The position numbers were made by a program, and so were the translations under genes. From the NCBI RefSeq assembly GCF_900104815.1, contig NZ_FNTD01000004.1, positions 2,310,501 to 2,374,500 on the forward strand: a stretch of 64,000 nucleotides of DNA, in the 5' to 3' direction. Positions 53,155 to 63,192 of this stretch are shown piece after piece. Positions within the stretch are counted from its first letter, which is position 1. Every line of letters starts with the position of its first letter. The notes under the pieces were generated by a model, which made no database searches, was not told where the DNA came from, and saw only the letters and a program-made list of their open reading frames with translations. The stretch comes from Streptomyces misionensis. GTDB taxonomy: Bacteria; Actinomycetota; Actinomycetes; Streptomycetales; Streptomycetaceae.

Positions 53155-55116
53155 TCAGGGCTTGTAGTCGACGGGCAGGTTGGCGGGCGGCGCCCCGGTG
53201 GGCGGGACCTGGAGCGTCTTCAGGGCGAACTCCATGACCTTCTTGTAGATCGGTCCGCAGATCTGGCCGCCGAAGTAGCCTCCCGAGGTGGCGTTCTGGA
53301 TGGCGCAGTAGACCGTGATGCGGGGCTTGTCCGCGGGGGCGAACCCGGCGAACGACGAGGTGTAGCCGCGGTACCTGCCGGTGGCCGGATCCACGCGGTT
53401 GGCGGTGCCGGTCTTGCCGGCCACGTTGTAGCCGGGGATGCGGGCCGAGATGCCGGTGCCCTGTTCGTCGTCCACCACGGACTCCAGCATCTCGGCGACC
53501 GACCTGGCGGTCTTCGCGCTGACGACCCTTGTCTCCTTGGGCTTCGGCGCGGGCGTGAACCGTCCGTCGGCCCCCTTGGTGCCGCGGACCAGGGTCGGCT
53601 CGATCCGTACGCCGTCGTTGGCGATGGTCGAGTACACGGAGGCGGCCTGGAGGGCGTTGATGGAGAAGCCCTGGCCGAAAGGGATCGTGTACTGCTGCGA
53701 GGTGGACCACTTCTGCGGCGGCGCGAGGATGCCCGGGGTCTCCCCGGGGAAGTGCAGCCCGGTGTAGCTGCCGATGCCGAACTTGCGCAGGTACGAGTAG
53801 AGCACCTTGTTGGCCTCCGGCTGGGTCTTGCCGAGCTGGCCGGTGGCGAGGATGGTGCCGATGTTGCTGGACTTGGCGAGCACGCCGTTGAGCGTGAGGT
53901 TCCAGGTGCGGTGGTCGATGTCGTCCTGGAAGAGCCGGTCGCCGCGGTGCAGCCGGTTGGGCACGACGACATGGGTGAGCGGGGTCGCCGCGTTCTCCTG
54001 GAGGACGGCCGCCATGGACATCACCTTGGCGGTGGAGCCGGGTTCGTAGGCGTCCTGGAGAGCCGCGTTGCCGAGGGCGTCGGGGTCGGCCTCGGACAGG
54101 TCGTTGGGGTCGAAGCCGGGCGAGTTGGCCAGGGCCAGGATCTGCCCGGTGCGGGTGTCCTGGACGACGACGTAGCCGCGGTCGGCCTTGGACTTCTTCA
54201 CCTGCTCGGTGATCGCGTTCTGGGCCGCCCACTGGATGTCGCGGTCGATGGTCAGCTCGACGTCGGAGCCCGGCACGGCGGGCGTCTCGGCGGAGCCCGC
54301 GGTGGGCACCTCGCGGCCGCCGGACTGGGCGTAGCGGATCTTGCCGTTCTTCCCGGCGAGCTGCTTGTCCAGCATCTGCTCGATGCCGCCGCCGCCCTGG
54401 CCGGCGGCGTTGACCCAGCCCAGTATCCCGGCGGCCAGGTCGCCGTTGGGGTACACGCGCTGGCTGCTGGGGTCCGCGAAGACGCCGGCCAGCACGTTGA
54501 CGGTGCCCGTCTTCTTGGCGAGCGCCGACTTCAGGTCCTTGATCTGCTTCCAGACCTGGGGGGTCTGCCGGGTGGCGAGGCGGGCGTAGCGGGAGTTCTT
54601 GTCGGCGGGCCGCAGCTTCTTCACCAGGGCGGCCTGGTCCTGGCCGAGGATCGGCGCGAGCAGGGCCGCGGCGCGCTCGGGACCGTCGGTGATCTTCAGC
54701 TGGCCGGGGCCGAACATCGTCGGGTCGGCCGTGATGTCGTAGGCGTCCTCGCTGACGGCGAGGGAGACGCCGTTGCGGTCGGTGATGCCGCCGCGCTCGG
54801 CGGTCAGCGTGTGGACGACATACCGGTTCTGCTCGGCCTTGGCGGTGTACGTGCCGGCCTGCACGGCCTGCACCTGGAGCAGCCGCACCACGAAGGTGAG
54901 CAGCACCAGGCCGAGGGCGAGGCCGACCAGGCGCAGCCGGGGCCGGGGGCTGCCGAGCCGGAGCGGGCGCTGGGCGGGCACCCGGCCCGCGCCGGGCCGC
55001 CGGACCGGTCGGGCGCCGGGCCCGGGCTGCCGCTGCGCGGCGCCGCGCGGCCGCGGCGGCTTCGCGGGCGCGGGCACGCGGCGCCGCGGCGGTTCCCTGT
55101 CGGACACTTCCGTCAC
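53155..55116 (-). CDS. ftsI: Septal transpeptidase FtsI (PBP3)
   Basis: FtsI crosslinks septal peptidoglycan. The 653-aa class B penicillin-binding protein has a 60-residue basic Pro/Arg-rich cytoplasmic tail, one transmembrane helix (LRLVGLALGLVLLTFVVRLL), a dimerisation domain beginning ERGGITDRNG, and the transpeptidase domain with EPGSTAKVM (active Ser in SxxK, about 359), SSN (KSSN), and KTGT (about 565). No PASTA repeats are present. The GTG start overlaps the ftsL-like stop as GTGA. FtsI is expected to work with FtsW. Confidence 0.96.
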   Translation of the reverse strand: MTEVSDREPPRRRVPAPAKPPRPRGAAQRQPGPGARPVRRPGAGRVPAQRPLRLGSPRPRLRLVGLALGLVLLTFVVRLLQVQAVQAGTYTAKAEQNRYVVHTLTAERGGITDRNGVSLAVSEDAYDITADPTMFGPGQLKITDGPERAAALLAPILGQDQAALVKKLRPADKNSRYARLATRQTPQVWKQIKDLKSALAKKTGTVNVLAGVFADPSSQRVYPNGDLAAGILGWVNAAGQGGGGIEQMLDKQLAGKNGKIRYAQSGGREVPTAGSAETPAVPGSDVELTIDRDIQWAAQNAITEQVKKSKADRGYVVVQDTRTGQILALANSPGFDPNDLSEADPDALGNAALQDAYEPGSTAKVMSMAAVLQENAATPLTHVVVPNRLHRGDRLFQDDIDHRTWNLTLNGVLAKSSNIGTILATGQLGKTQPEANKVLYSYLRKFGIGSYTGLHFPGETPGILAPPQKWSTSQQYTIPFGQGFSINALQAASVYSTIANDGVRIEPTLVRGTKGADGRFTPAPKPKETRVVSAKTARSVAEMLESVVDDEQGTGISARIPGYNVAGKTGTANRVDPATGRYRGYTSSFAGFAPADKPRITVYCAIQNATSGGYFGGQICGPIYKKVMEFALKTLQVPPTGAPPANLPVDYKP

Positions 55117-55700
55117 CTGCCGGGGGTCGTCGGGGTGGGAGCGGACTGGGGGGTGGTGAGGCTCGGGGCGGCACCGTCCTGGGGGGCGGGGTCCTGGGAG
55201 CGGGCCGGGTCCTGCGGCCGGTCCGGGGTGGCGGGCAGGCCGGCCGGCGGGGTCAGGACGAGGGACTCGGGCGCGGGCGGGCCGGTGAGGGCGGCCGACT
55301 CGGGGGCGGCGACGCCGGGGACGCCCTTGACCGTGCCGTCGGGGGCGAGGAAGGCCGGGTCGCCGCCGGGCACCATGCCGAGTTCGCGGGCCCGGCGCTG
55401 GAGGGCGTCGGGGGACGAGTAGGCGTCGATGTCCCGTTGCAGGGCCTGTTCCTCGTCGGTGAGGTTCTTGGTCCGCTTCTGGAGGTCGGCCAGTTTGAAG
55501 GAGCCCTCGCTCAGCGCGGAGTTCAGCACCAGCAGCCCGATGAGGCCGCCGCCGAGGAGCAGCACGACGAGGAGCACGAACGGGGTGCGGGCCGCACGGG
55601 CCCGGCCGGCCGGGAAGAGCCGGGCGAGCCGGGCGGCCCTCCCCCTCAGTTCGGGTTTCCTAGGCACCGCTCCCCCAGTGAGTCCGGGAAACCAACCCAC
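55113..55700 (-). CDS. ftsL: FtsL-like septum formation initiator protein
   Basis: FtsL joins FtsB and FtsQ in the divisome. The 195-aa protein has a basic N-terminus, one membrane helix (FVLLVVLLLGGGLIGLLVLN, about 41-60), then a leucine-zipper-like coiled coil (KLADLQKRTKNLTDEEQALQRDIDAYSSPDALQRRARELGMVPG) and a long Pro/Ala-rich extracytoplasmic tail of about 75 residues, longer than most. The start is uncertain: GTG at 55700 (VGWFPGL) gives 195 aa; GTG at 55667 (VPRKPEL) gives 184 aa. Neither has a well-spaced ribosome site. It lies 9 nt after rsmH. Confidence 0.88.
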   Translation of the reverse strand: MGWFPGLTGGAVPRKPELRGRAARLARLFPAGRARAARTPFVLLVVLLLGGGLIGLLVLNSALSEGSFKLADLQKRTKNLTDEEQALQRDIDAYSSPDALQRRARELGMVPGGDPAFLAPDGTVKGVPGVAAPESAALTGPPAPESLVLTPPAGLPATPDRPQDPARSQDPAPQDGAAPSLTTPQSAPTPTTPGR

Positions 55701-55709
55701 CCGTCTGGC

Positions 55710-56666
55710 TCACTCGGCGTCCTCCCTGATGCGCTCGGCGCCCCGCAGCCTCGCGGGGGCGGCCCGGCGGTTCTCGGCGATCTCTTCCTCGGTGGGAAGT
55801 TCGGCACCACGGGTGAGCAGCTTGAGCCGGGGCTGGTAGCGCTCGGGCACCACCGGCAGCCCGGGCGGCGCGGTGTTCGCCGCCCCGGCCGCGAAGACCT
55901 GCTTGACCAGCCGGTCCTCCAGCGAGTGGTACGACAGCACGGCGATCCGCCCGCCGACCGCGAGGGCCTTCACGGCGGCCGGGATCGCCCGCTCCAGGAC
56001 GGACAGCTCGCCGTTGACCTCGATGCGCAGCGCCTGGAAGGTGCGCTTGGCCGGATTGCCGCCGGTGCGCTTGGCGGCCTGCGGCAGCGCGTCGCGGATC
56101 AGCTCCACGAGCCGGGCGCTGTTGCCGAACGGCTCCTTCTCGCGCTCGCGCACGATCGCCGAGACGATCCGCTTGGCCTGCTTCTCCTCGCCGTAGGCGC
56201 GCAGGATGCGCACCAGTTCGCCGGCCGGGTAGGTGTTGAGGACCTCGGCGGCGCTGATGCCGGTCGTCTGGTCCATGCGCATGTCGAGCGGCGCGTCCTG
56301 GGCGTAGGCGAAGCCGCGGCCGGCCTCGTCCAGCTGCATGGAGGAGACGCCGAGGTCGAACAGCACGCCCTGGACGCGCGGGACGCCGAGGCGGCCGAGG
56401 ACGTCGGGCAGCTCGTCGTAGACCGCGTGCACCAGGGTGGCCCGCTCGCCGAAGGGCGCGAGGCGCTCGCCGGACAGGCGCAGCGCCTCCTTGTCCCGGT
56501 CGAGGCCGATCAGCCGGGCCTCGGGGAACCGGGCCAGCAGCGCCTCGCTGTGGCCGCCGAGGCCCAGGGTGCAGTCGACGACCACCGCTCCCGGGTGCTC
56601 CAGGGCGGGTGCCAGCAGGTCCAGGCACCGCTGGAGCATCACCGGGACGTGTCGACTCTCGCTCAA
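55710..56666 (-). CDS. rsmH: 16S rRNA (cytosine1402-N4)-methyltransferase
   Basis: RsmH (MraW) methylates C1402 of 16S rRNA. The 318-aa protein has the SAM-binding [14 protein letters not shown] (about 32-45), the [28 protein letters not shown] block (about 102-130), and [12 protein letters not shown], all family marks. It is the first gene of the dcw block; the gap upstream holds a good promoter. No mraZ gene precedes it. The start is the ATG ([11 protein letters not shown]). Confidence 0.97.
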   Translation of the reverse strand: MSESRHVPVMLQRCLDLLAPALEHPGAVVVDCTLGLGGHSEALLARFPEARLIGLDRDKEALRLSGERLAPFGERATLVHAVYDELPDVLGRLGVPRVQGVLFDLGVSSMQLDEAGRGFAYAQDAPLDMRMDQTTGISAAEVLNTYPAGELVRILRAYGEEKQAKRIVSAIVREREKEPFGNSARLVELIRDALPQAAKRTGGNPAKRTFQALRIEVNGELSVLERAIPAAVKALAVGGRIAVLSYHSLEDRLVKQVFAAGAANTAPPGLPVVPERYQPRLKLLTRGAELPTEEEIAENRRAAPARLRGAERIREDAE

Positions 56667-56880
56667 GGGGGCCTCTCATTCCGGCGAGGCGCCGTGCGCA
56701 CCGCGGGCCCCCGCCGGCTCGTGAAGGGGGAGGCGGCCGGCGCCGGAAGCGTCTGCCGACCGGGGAGCGGAGGAGGCCGAGCCGTACGTACGCGCCGCGC
56801 ACGCGGGGAGACGGTCCGGGCGGGTGCCGGGTCTCCGGGGTTGTCACCAGCGGGGAGGGCCACGCCTCCCGCTTCGCGTC

Positions 56881-56908
56881 ACTTTAGTCCACGGTGTCTC
56901 GCGGTCAA
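56881..56908 (-). promoter_or_regulatory. Predicted housekeeping promoter of the rsmH-dcw operon
   Basis: On the minus strand, TTGACC (-35, 56908-56903), a 16-nt spacer and TAAAGT (-10, 56886-56881) form a strong HrdB-type promoter. It lies about 215 nt upstream of the rsmH ATG, implying a long untranslated leader. The 416-nt gap 56667-57082 holds no gene. A CCCCTATGGGG palindrome at 56991-57001 is nearer the carbonic anhydrase. Confidence 0.65.
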
Positions 56909-57069
56909 TCAACCGGCCTGCGCGTCGCGCAGCGACTCGCGGCGGGCGCCGTCTTTCGAACGGATTCACCCGTCCGGGCCACGTTTGCCGCCCCTATGGG
57001 GTAGCTCACAACAAGCCGCGATGACGTTCTTTGTCCGCTCTCACAGCGGGCCCCACCCGGGGTGACCAG

Positions 57070-57075
57070 TAACGT
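57070..57075 (+). promoter_or_regulatory. Predicted -10 element of a leaderless promoter (carbonic anhydrase)
   Basis: TAACGT ends 7 nt before the ATG at 57083, with no Shine-Dalgarno. It selects this ATG over the in-frame GTG at 57062. Confidence 0.5.
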
Positions 57076-57082
57076 CGTGCGT

Positions 57083-57631
57083 ATGACGACTTCCGCAGCA
57101 GCTTCCACTGGAACCGAAGGCGCCATAACCGGTGACGGCACCGTGACGGACCGCCTGGTCGACTCCAACCGGCGCTACGCCGCCGAGTTCACCGACCCCG
57201 GCATGGACGCCCGTCCGGTCCTCAAGGTCGCGGTCGTGGCCTGCATGGACGCCCGTCTCGACCTGCACGCCGCGCTCGGCCTCCAGCTGGGCGACTGCCA
57301 CACCATCCGCAACGCGGGCGGCGTGGTCACCGACGACGTGATCCGGTCGCTGACCGTCAGCCAGCGGGCGCTGGGCACCCGCAGCGTCGTCCTCATCCAC
57401 CACACCGGCTGCGGCATGGAGACCATCACCGAGGACTTCCGGCACGACCTGGAGATGGAGGTCGGCCAGCGCCCGGCGTGGGCGGTGGAGGCCTTCCGCG
57501 ACGTCGACCAGGACGTGCGGCAGTCGATGCAGCGGGTGCGCACCTCGCCGTTCCTGCTGCACACCGACGACGTGCGCGGCTTCGTCTTCGACGTGCGCAC
57601 CGGTCTGCTGCGCGAGGTCGACCCCGCCTGA
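57083..57631 (+). CDS. Beta-class carbonic anhydrase
   Basis: This 182-aa zinc enzyme interconverts CO2 and bicarbonate. Zinc ligands and catalytic residues are visible in VVACMDARLDLHAAL (CxDxR, about 60-64) and LIHHTGCGMETI (HxxC, about 112-115), with NAGGVVTDD between them. It lacks long N-terminal extensions and any signal peptide, so it is cytoplasmic. The ATG choice rests on the -10 at 57070-57075. It stands alone upstream of the dcw cluster; a link to pH or bicarbonate supply is only a guess. Confidence 0.92.
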   Translation: MTTSAAASTGTEGAITGDGTVTDRLVDSNRRYAAEFTDPGMDARPVLKVAVVACMDARLDLHAALGLQLGDCHTIRNAGGVVTDDVIRSLTVSQRALGTRSVVLIHHTGCGMETITEDFRHDLEMEVGQRPAWAVEAFRDVDQDVRQSMQRVRTSPFLLHTDDVRGFVFDVRTGLLREVDPA

Positions 57632-57721
57632 CCGCGGTCCCGGCCGGCCCGGCCGCTTCCGGTACCGACATCACTCGAAAACGTGGGCGAAAACCCCGTA
57701 CGACCGACATCGTGCGGGCAG

Positions 57722-57730
57722 TTGTCCACA
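57722..57730 (+). other. Perfect DnaA box between carbonic anhydrase and moxR-like genes
   Basis: TTGTCCACA matches the Streptomyces DnaA-box consensus in the 243-nt gap 57632-57874. No second box or AT-rich element is nearby, so it is not an origin. It could bind DnaA as a regulator or titration site. Confidence 0.5.
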
Positions 57731-57874
57731 GGCGAGTGACACGAATCGGTAACGGCGGCAAGAATGCGGGGTGAGGCATCACGCGGAACGTTCCCGCGTG
57801 GTGTCCCGTGTTCCGGGCGGGCCGGCCACGCGACGTGCGGGCCGGCCCTGGCAGAACGGGCCGAGGAGGGCCGG

Positions 57875-58902
<1,028 letters not shown>

Positions 58903-58903
<1 letters not shown>

Positions 58904-60261
58904 TGAGCGCCGGGGGGACGGAGCGGGCGGCGGCCGAGCAGGGGGAGGCGGGCGGGGTCCGCGCCGCGCTGGCCGGTCTGACCACCCGCGGCCGCTCCTT
59001 CCTCGCGGCCGGGATCGCCGCCGCGATCTGCGCCTACGTGCTGGGCCAGAGCGATCTGCTGCGGGTCGGGCTGCTGCTGGCCGCGCTGCCGCTGATCTGC
59101 GCGGCCGTGCTGTACCGCACCCGCTACCGGGTCTCCGGCACCCGGCGGCTCTCCCCCGCGCGCGTCCCGGCCGGCGGCGAGGCCCGGGTCCTGCTGCGCA
59201 TGGACAACGTCTCCCGGCTGCCCACCGGGCTGCTGATGCTCCAGGACCGGGTGCCCTATGTGCTCGGGCCGCGGCCCCGGTTCGTGCTGGACCGGGTGGA
59301 GCCGGGCGGCCGCCGCGAGGTGTCCTACCGGGTCCGCTCGGACCTGCGCGGCCGCTATCCGCTGGGCCCGCTCCAGCTGCGGCTCACCGATCCCTTCGGG
59401 ATGTGCGAACTCACCCGTTCCTTCTCGGCGTTCGACACCCTCACCGTCATCCCGCGGGTGACCCCGCTGGATCCGGCCCGGTTCGGCGGCGAGGCCAGGG
59501 GCTACGGCGAGGGCCGGCAGCGCGCGCTCGCGCTCGCGGGCGAGGACGACGTGATCCCGCGCGGCTACCGCTACGGCGACGACCTGCGCCGGGTGCACTG
59601 GCGGTCCACCGCGCGCTACGGCGAGCTGATGGTGCGCCGCGAGGAGCAGCCCCGCCGGGCCCGCTGCACCGTGCTGCTGGACACCCGGGGCGGCGCCTAC
59701 GAGGGCGCGGGCCCCGACTCGGCCTTCGAGTGGGCCGTCGCCGGCGCGGCCTCGGTGCTGGTGCACATGCTCGAACGCGGCTTCGCGGTACGGCTGCTGA
59801 CGGACACCGGCAGCGTGGTGCCCGGCGAGAGCGCGGACGGCTTCTCGGCCGGCGGCCAGGAGGCGGCGGACGCGGCGGGGCTGATGCTGGACGCCCTCGC
59901 GGTGATCGACCACTCCGACGGCGAGGACCTGTCCCGTGCCTGTGAGGCACTGCGCGACGGCGGCGAGGGCCTGCTGATCGCCTTCCTCGGCGACCTGGAC
60001 GAGGAACAGGCCGGTACGGTCGCCCAGCTGAACCGGCGCGGCGGCGCGCTCGCCTTCGTCCTCGACCCGGACACCTGGACCCGCGAGCCCGCCGCGGCGC
60101 CTCCCCCGGACGACCCGCACACCGCGCGGCTGAGACTGCTGCGCGAGGCGGGCTGGACGGCCCTGGACGTCCCCCGCGGCGCCCCGCTGGACGAGCTGTG
60201 GCGCCGGGCGGACCGGGACCGCGCGGGCCTGGCGGCCATGACGGGGGAGGCGCGCGGATGA
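58903..60261 (+). CDS. DUF58-domain protein
   Basis: This 452-aa protein pairs with the MoxR ATPase. It has two hydrophobic segments near the N-terminus (FLAAGIAAAICAYVLG and LLLAALPLICAAVLY, about 30-75), a beta-sandwich region, and the DUF58 core with RVHWRSTARYGELMVRREEQ (about 220-240) and VWA-like strands that follow (CTVLLDTRGG). It probably acts in a membrane-associated assembly or cell-surface process. The ATG overlaps the MoxR stop; its own stop overlaps an ORF at 60258. Confidence 0.9.
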
Positions 60262-60512
60262 GCGGCCGGACGGGAACGCGGCGGCCGGGGGCGGCCCCGG
60301 GCGCCACGGCACGGAGGGCACCGGCAGGGCCGTCCCGGTGCGGGGCGAGCAGGGCGCGGGCCGCCTCGCCCGCACCCTGCCGGAAGGGCACGGGCACGGC
60401 CGTCCTGCCGCCCGGCCGGGGAGACGCGGGCGGCGCAGGCCGTGGTGAGCGGGGAGGCGGGGGCGTGTACGGGCGGGTGCGGGCGCGGGTCGTCGGAAAG
60501 GCACGGGGATGA
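60258..60512 (+). CDS. Possible small Arg/Gly/Ala-rich ORF, 84 aa
   Basis: This frame stays open for 84 codons. It starts in an ATGA overlap with the DUF58 stop and ends in an ATGA overlap with the transglutaminase start, which would be ideal coupling. The product (MSGRTGTRRPGAAPGATARR...) is low-complexity, Arg/Gly/Ala-rich and has no recognisable fold. By hand its third-position GC is about 85%, lower than expected of neighbours. The first bases (ATGAGCGGCCGG) nearly repeat the start of the next gene (ATGAGCGGGCGG), so it could be a decayed duplication or spacer. Confidence 0.4.
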   Translation: MSGRTGTRRPGAAPGATARRAPAGPSRCGASRARAASPAPCRKGTGTAVLPPGRGDAGGAGRGERGGGGVYGRVRARVVGKARG

Positions 60513-62878
60513 GCGGGCGGGCGCGGTTGTCCCTGTGCGCGGCCGCGGCCACGCTGATGGCCTCGTGCGCGCTGTTGCCGCTGGTGAACGGCCCGTCCTG
60601 GCTGCTGGAGCTGATCTTGCTGGTGGTCGTGCAGACCGGGGTGGGCGCGGCGGCCCGGCGGGTGCCGCTCGCCCGGCCGCTGACCGTGGCGGCACAGGCC
60701 GTGGTCACCCTGCTGCTGCTCACCCTGGTCTTCGCCCGCGGGCACGCGCTCGCCGGGCTGATCCCCGGCCCGGACACCTTCCGGTACTTCGCCGAGCTGC
60801 TCCGGCAGGGCTCCCAGGACGTCGGCCAGTACGCGATACCGGCCCCGCTGACCGACGGCATCCGGCTGATGCTGATCGGCGGAGCGCTGCTGATCGGCCT
60901 GCTGGTGGACGCGCTCGCGGTGACCTACCGCAGTGCCGCCCCGGCCGGGCTGCCGCTGCTCGCGCTGTACTCGGTGGCGGCGGGCCTGTCCCAGGGCAGC
61001 GCCGACTGGCTGTGGTTCCTGGTGGCGGCGGGCGGCTATCTGATGCTGCTGCTCGCGGAGGGCCGGGACCGGCTCGCCCAGTGGGGCCGGGTCTTCGGCA
61101 GCGGGTCCCGCCCCGCCGAGGGCGGCCGGGACGGCGTGGTGGCCCCGGTGCGCACCGGTCGCCGGATCGGCGCGGTCGCCCTCGGAGTGGCGCTGCTGGT
61201 GCCGCTCGTGCTGCCCGCGATGCAGGGCGGCCTGCTGAGCAGGACCGGCACCGGAGTCGGCGCGGGCTCCGGCCGCGGGGGCACGATCTCCGCCGTCAAC
61301 CCGCTGGTCTCGCTGCGCGACAGCCTGAACACCAGCGACGACCGCACGGTGCTGTCCCTGCGCACCACCAGCACCGACATCTCCGACCTGTATCTGCGGA
61401 TCGTCTCCCTGGACGACTTCGACGGCACCACCTGGAAACCGGCCCAGCGGCACGTGGTCGACGTGCCGAACACGTTCCCGACGCCGCTCGGGCTGGGCCC
61501 GGACGTCCGGCGGGACACCGTGCGGACCACCGTCAGGGCGGCGGACTGGTACGCGCAGGACTGGCTGCCGATGCCCTATCCGCCGAGCGGGGTGCGCATC
61601 GACGGCAGCTGGCGGTACGAACCGGCCGGCATGACGCTGGTCGGCGACCACGGCCAGACCACGCGCGGCAAGACGTACCAGGTGACCAGCCTGGACGTGC
61701 GGCCCACGGCGCAGCAGCTGGCGGCCGCGCCCGAGCCGCCGAAGGCGCTGCTCCGCGAGTTCACCCGGGTGCCGTCCACGCTGCCCGGGGTGGTGGCACG
61801 GACCGCCCGCGAGGTCACGGCGGGCGCCGCCAACCACTACGAGGAGGCGGTGCGGCTCCAGGACTGGTTCTCCGTCGACGGGGGTTTCCAGTACGACACC
61901 CAGGTGGAGGCCGGCGGCGGTCCGGACGCCATAGCGAACTTCCTGAAGAAGAAGGAGGGTTTCTGCGTCCACTTCTCCTTCGCGATGGCGGCGATGGCCC
62001 GCACCCTCGGCATCCCGGCCCGGGTGGCGGTGGGCTTCGCGCCCGGCACCGCGCAGGCCGACGGCTCGGTGGCGGTGAGCCTGAAGGACGCGCACGCCTG
62101 GCCCGAGCTGTACTTCCAGGGCGTGGGCTGGACCCGCTTCGAGCCGACCCCGTCCCGGGGCGTGGTGCCGTCGTACACCCAGTCGGTCACGCCCGGCACC
62201 TCGCAGCCGGACCAGTCCCTGCCGTCCAAGCACGGCTCCGCGGCACCCTCGGCGGCCCCCTCGGCCGACGGGACGTGCGCGGGCCGGCCGGAGAACTGCG
62301 ACGCGCCGTCGGCCGCGGCGGTCCCGGCGGGCGGCGGCAGCGGCCCCGGGCCGTGGTGGTTCGCGCTCGTCGCGCTGGCCGTGCTGGTGGTGCTCGCGGT
62401 CCCGTTGTCGCCGCTGCTGTGGCGGGCCCGGATGCGTTCGGTGCGGCTCGGCGGGCACGCCCGCGGGGCGCAGGGCGCGGCGGCGCACACGCTGGCCGCC
62501 TGGCAGGAGCTGACGGACAGCGCCTGGGACCTGGGCATCGCGCCGGACGATTCGCTGACCCCGCGCGGCGCCGCCGAGCGGATCGTCCGCCTGGGCCGCC
62601 TCGACCGGCCGGCCGAGGCGGCGGTGCACCGCGTCGCGGACGCGCTGGAGCAGGTCCTGTACGCGCCTCGGCCCCGGCCGGCCGGGGGCGTGGCCGAGGA
62701 CGTCCGCCGGGCGACGGGGGCCCTCCACGCCGCGGCCGGCCGGGGCGCCCGCCTCAGGGCGCGCCTGCTGCCGCGTTCGGCGGTCCGGTTGCTGTGGGCG
62801 ACGTCGGCCCACTGGTCCGCGCTGCGGGCCAGGGCGGCCCGGATGCGGCCCGTGGTACGGCGGGCGGCGGATCAGTGA
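60509..62878 (+). CDS. Transglutaminase-like membrane protein (TgpA/DUF3488 type)
   Basis: This 789-aa protein has about six N-terminal membrane helices (LCAAAATLMASCALLPLV, LLELILLVVVQTGVGAAA and others to about residue 240), an extracytoplasmic transglutaminase-like domain, and one C-terminal helix before a charged cytoplasmic tail. The catalytic Cys is in KKEGFCVHFSFAMAAMARTLGIPARV (about 485), the His in DAHAWPELYFQGVGW (about 525). It is encoded after MoxR and DUF58 genes, the usual partners of this family, and likely forms a membrane complex with them. Function in vivo is unknown. Confidence 0.92.
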   Translation: MSGRARLSLCAAAATLMASCALLPLVNGPSWLLELILLVVVQTGVGAAARRVPLARPLTVAAQAVVTLLLLTLVFARGHALAGLIPGPDTFRYFAELLRQGSQDVGQYAIPAPLTDGIRLMLIGGALLIGLLVDALAVTYRSAAPAGLPLLALYSVAAGLSQGSADWLWFLVAAGGYLMLLLAEGRDRLAQWGRVFGSGSRPAEGGRDGVVAPVRTGRRIGAVALGVALLVPLVLPAMQGGLLSRTGTGVGAGSGRGGTISAVNPLVSLRDSLNTSDDRTVLSLRTTSTDISDLYLRIVSLDDFDGTTWKPAQRHVVDVPNTFPTPLGLGPDVRRDTVRTTVRAADWYAQDWLPMPYPPSGVRIDGSWRYEPAGMTLVGDHGQTTRGKTYQVTSLDVRPTAQQLAAAPEPPKALLREFTRVPSTLPGVVARTAREVTAGAANHYEEAVRLQDWFSVDGGFQYDTQVEAGGGPDAIANFLKKKEGFCVHFSFAMAAMARTLGIPARVAVGFAPGTAQADGSVAVSLKDAHAWPELYFQGVGWTRFEPTPSRGVVPSYTQSVTPGTSQPDQSLPSKHGSAAPSAAPSADGTCAGRPENCDAPSAAAVPAGGGSGPGPWWFALVALAVLVVLAVPLSPLLWRARMRSVRLGGHARGAQGAAAHTLAAWQELTDSAWDLGIAPDDSLTPRGAAERIVRLGRLDRPAEAAVHRVADALEQVLYAPRPRPAGGVAEDVRRATGALHAAAGRGARLRARLLPRSAVRLLWATSAHWSALRARAARMRPVVRRAADQ

Positions 62879-62879
62879 C

Positions 62880-62923
62880 CCGGGGTGGCGGTGGGTTCCC
62901 CCGGGCCACCGCCACCCCGGTTT
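62880..62923 (+). terminator. Terminator of the MoxR-DUF58-transglutaminase operon
   Basis: A perfect 15-bp stem (62880-62894 with 62906-62920) and an 11-nt loop, followed by TTT, begins 2 nt after the stop codon at 62876-62878. Confidence 0.8.
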
Positions 62924-62945
62924 CCCGTTCGTCCCCGGGCACGCT

Positions 62946-63029
62946 GGTCTTCGGCGTGGGGGCCGGGCGCGGTGGTCTCCGGCGTGGGGGCCGGGCGCGG
63001 TGGTCTCCGGTCCGGGGGCCGGGCACGGC
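62946..63029 (+). repeat. Three tandem copies of a 28-bp repeat
   Basis: Three adjacent 28-bp units begin at 62946, 62974 and 63002. The first two differ at one base, and the third differs at four. The core is a GTGGGGGCCGGGCGCGG-type G-rich sequence. No gene is visible in 62879-63253, so this is intergenic and may be replication slippage. Confidence 0.75.
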
Positions 63030-63192
63030 GTGCCCCTGTGCTTCCCGGGCGTAGCCGGAGGCGGTGTTTTCCGGGCCGGGGCCGAGCACATCGCGCTCCT
63101 GGGCTTACCGGCCACAGCCGAGACGCGCCGCGCCCCTGGGCTTCCTGCCGTTGCCGGGCCGCCACGCCCCTGGCCGGCCGCGGCGGAGCATG

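Noticed and set aside
50962..55422. A 1486-codon open frame on the plus strand
   Set aside because: It is the antisense shadow of murF, murE and ftsI; codon bias, not a gene.
62946..63029. Tandem 28-bp repeats considered as a CRISPR array
   Set aside because: Units are directly adjacent with no spacers and no cas genes are nearby.
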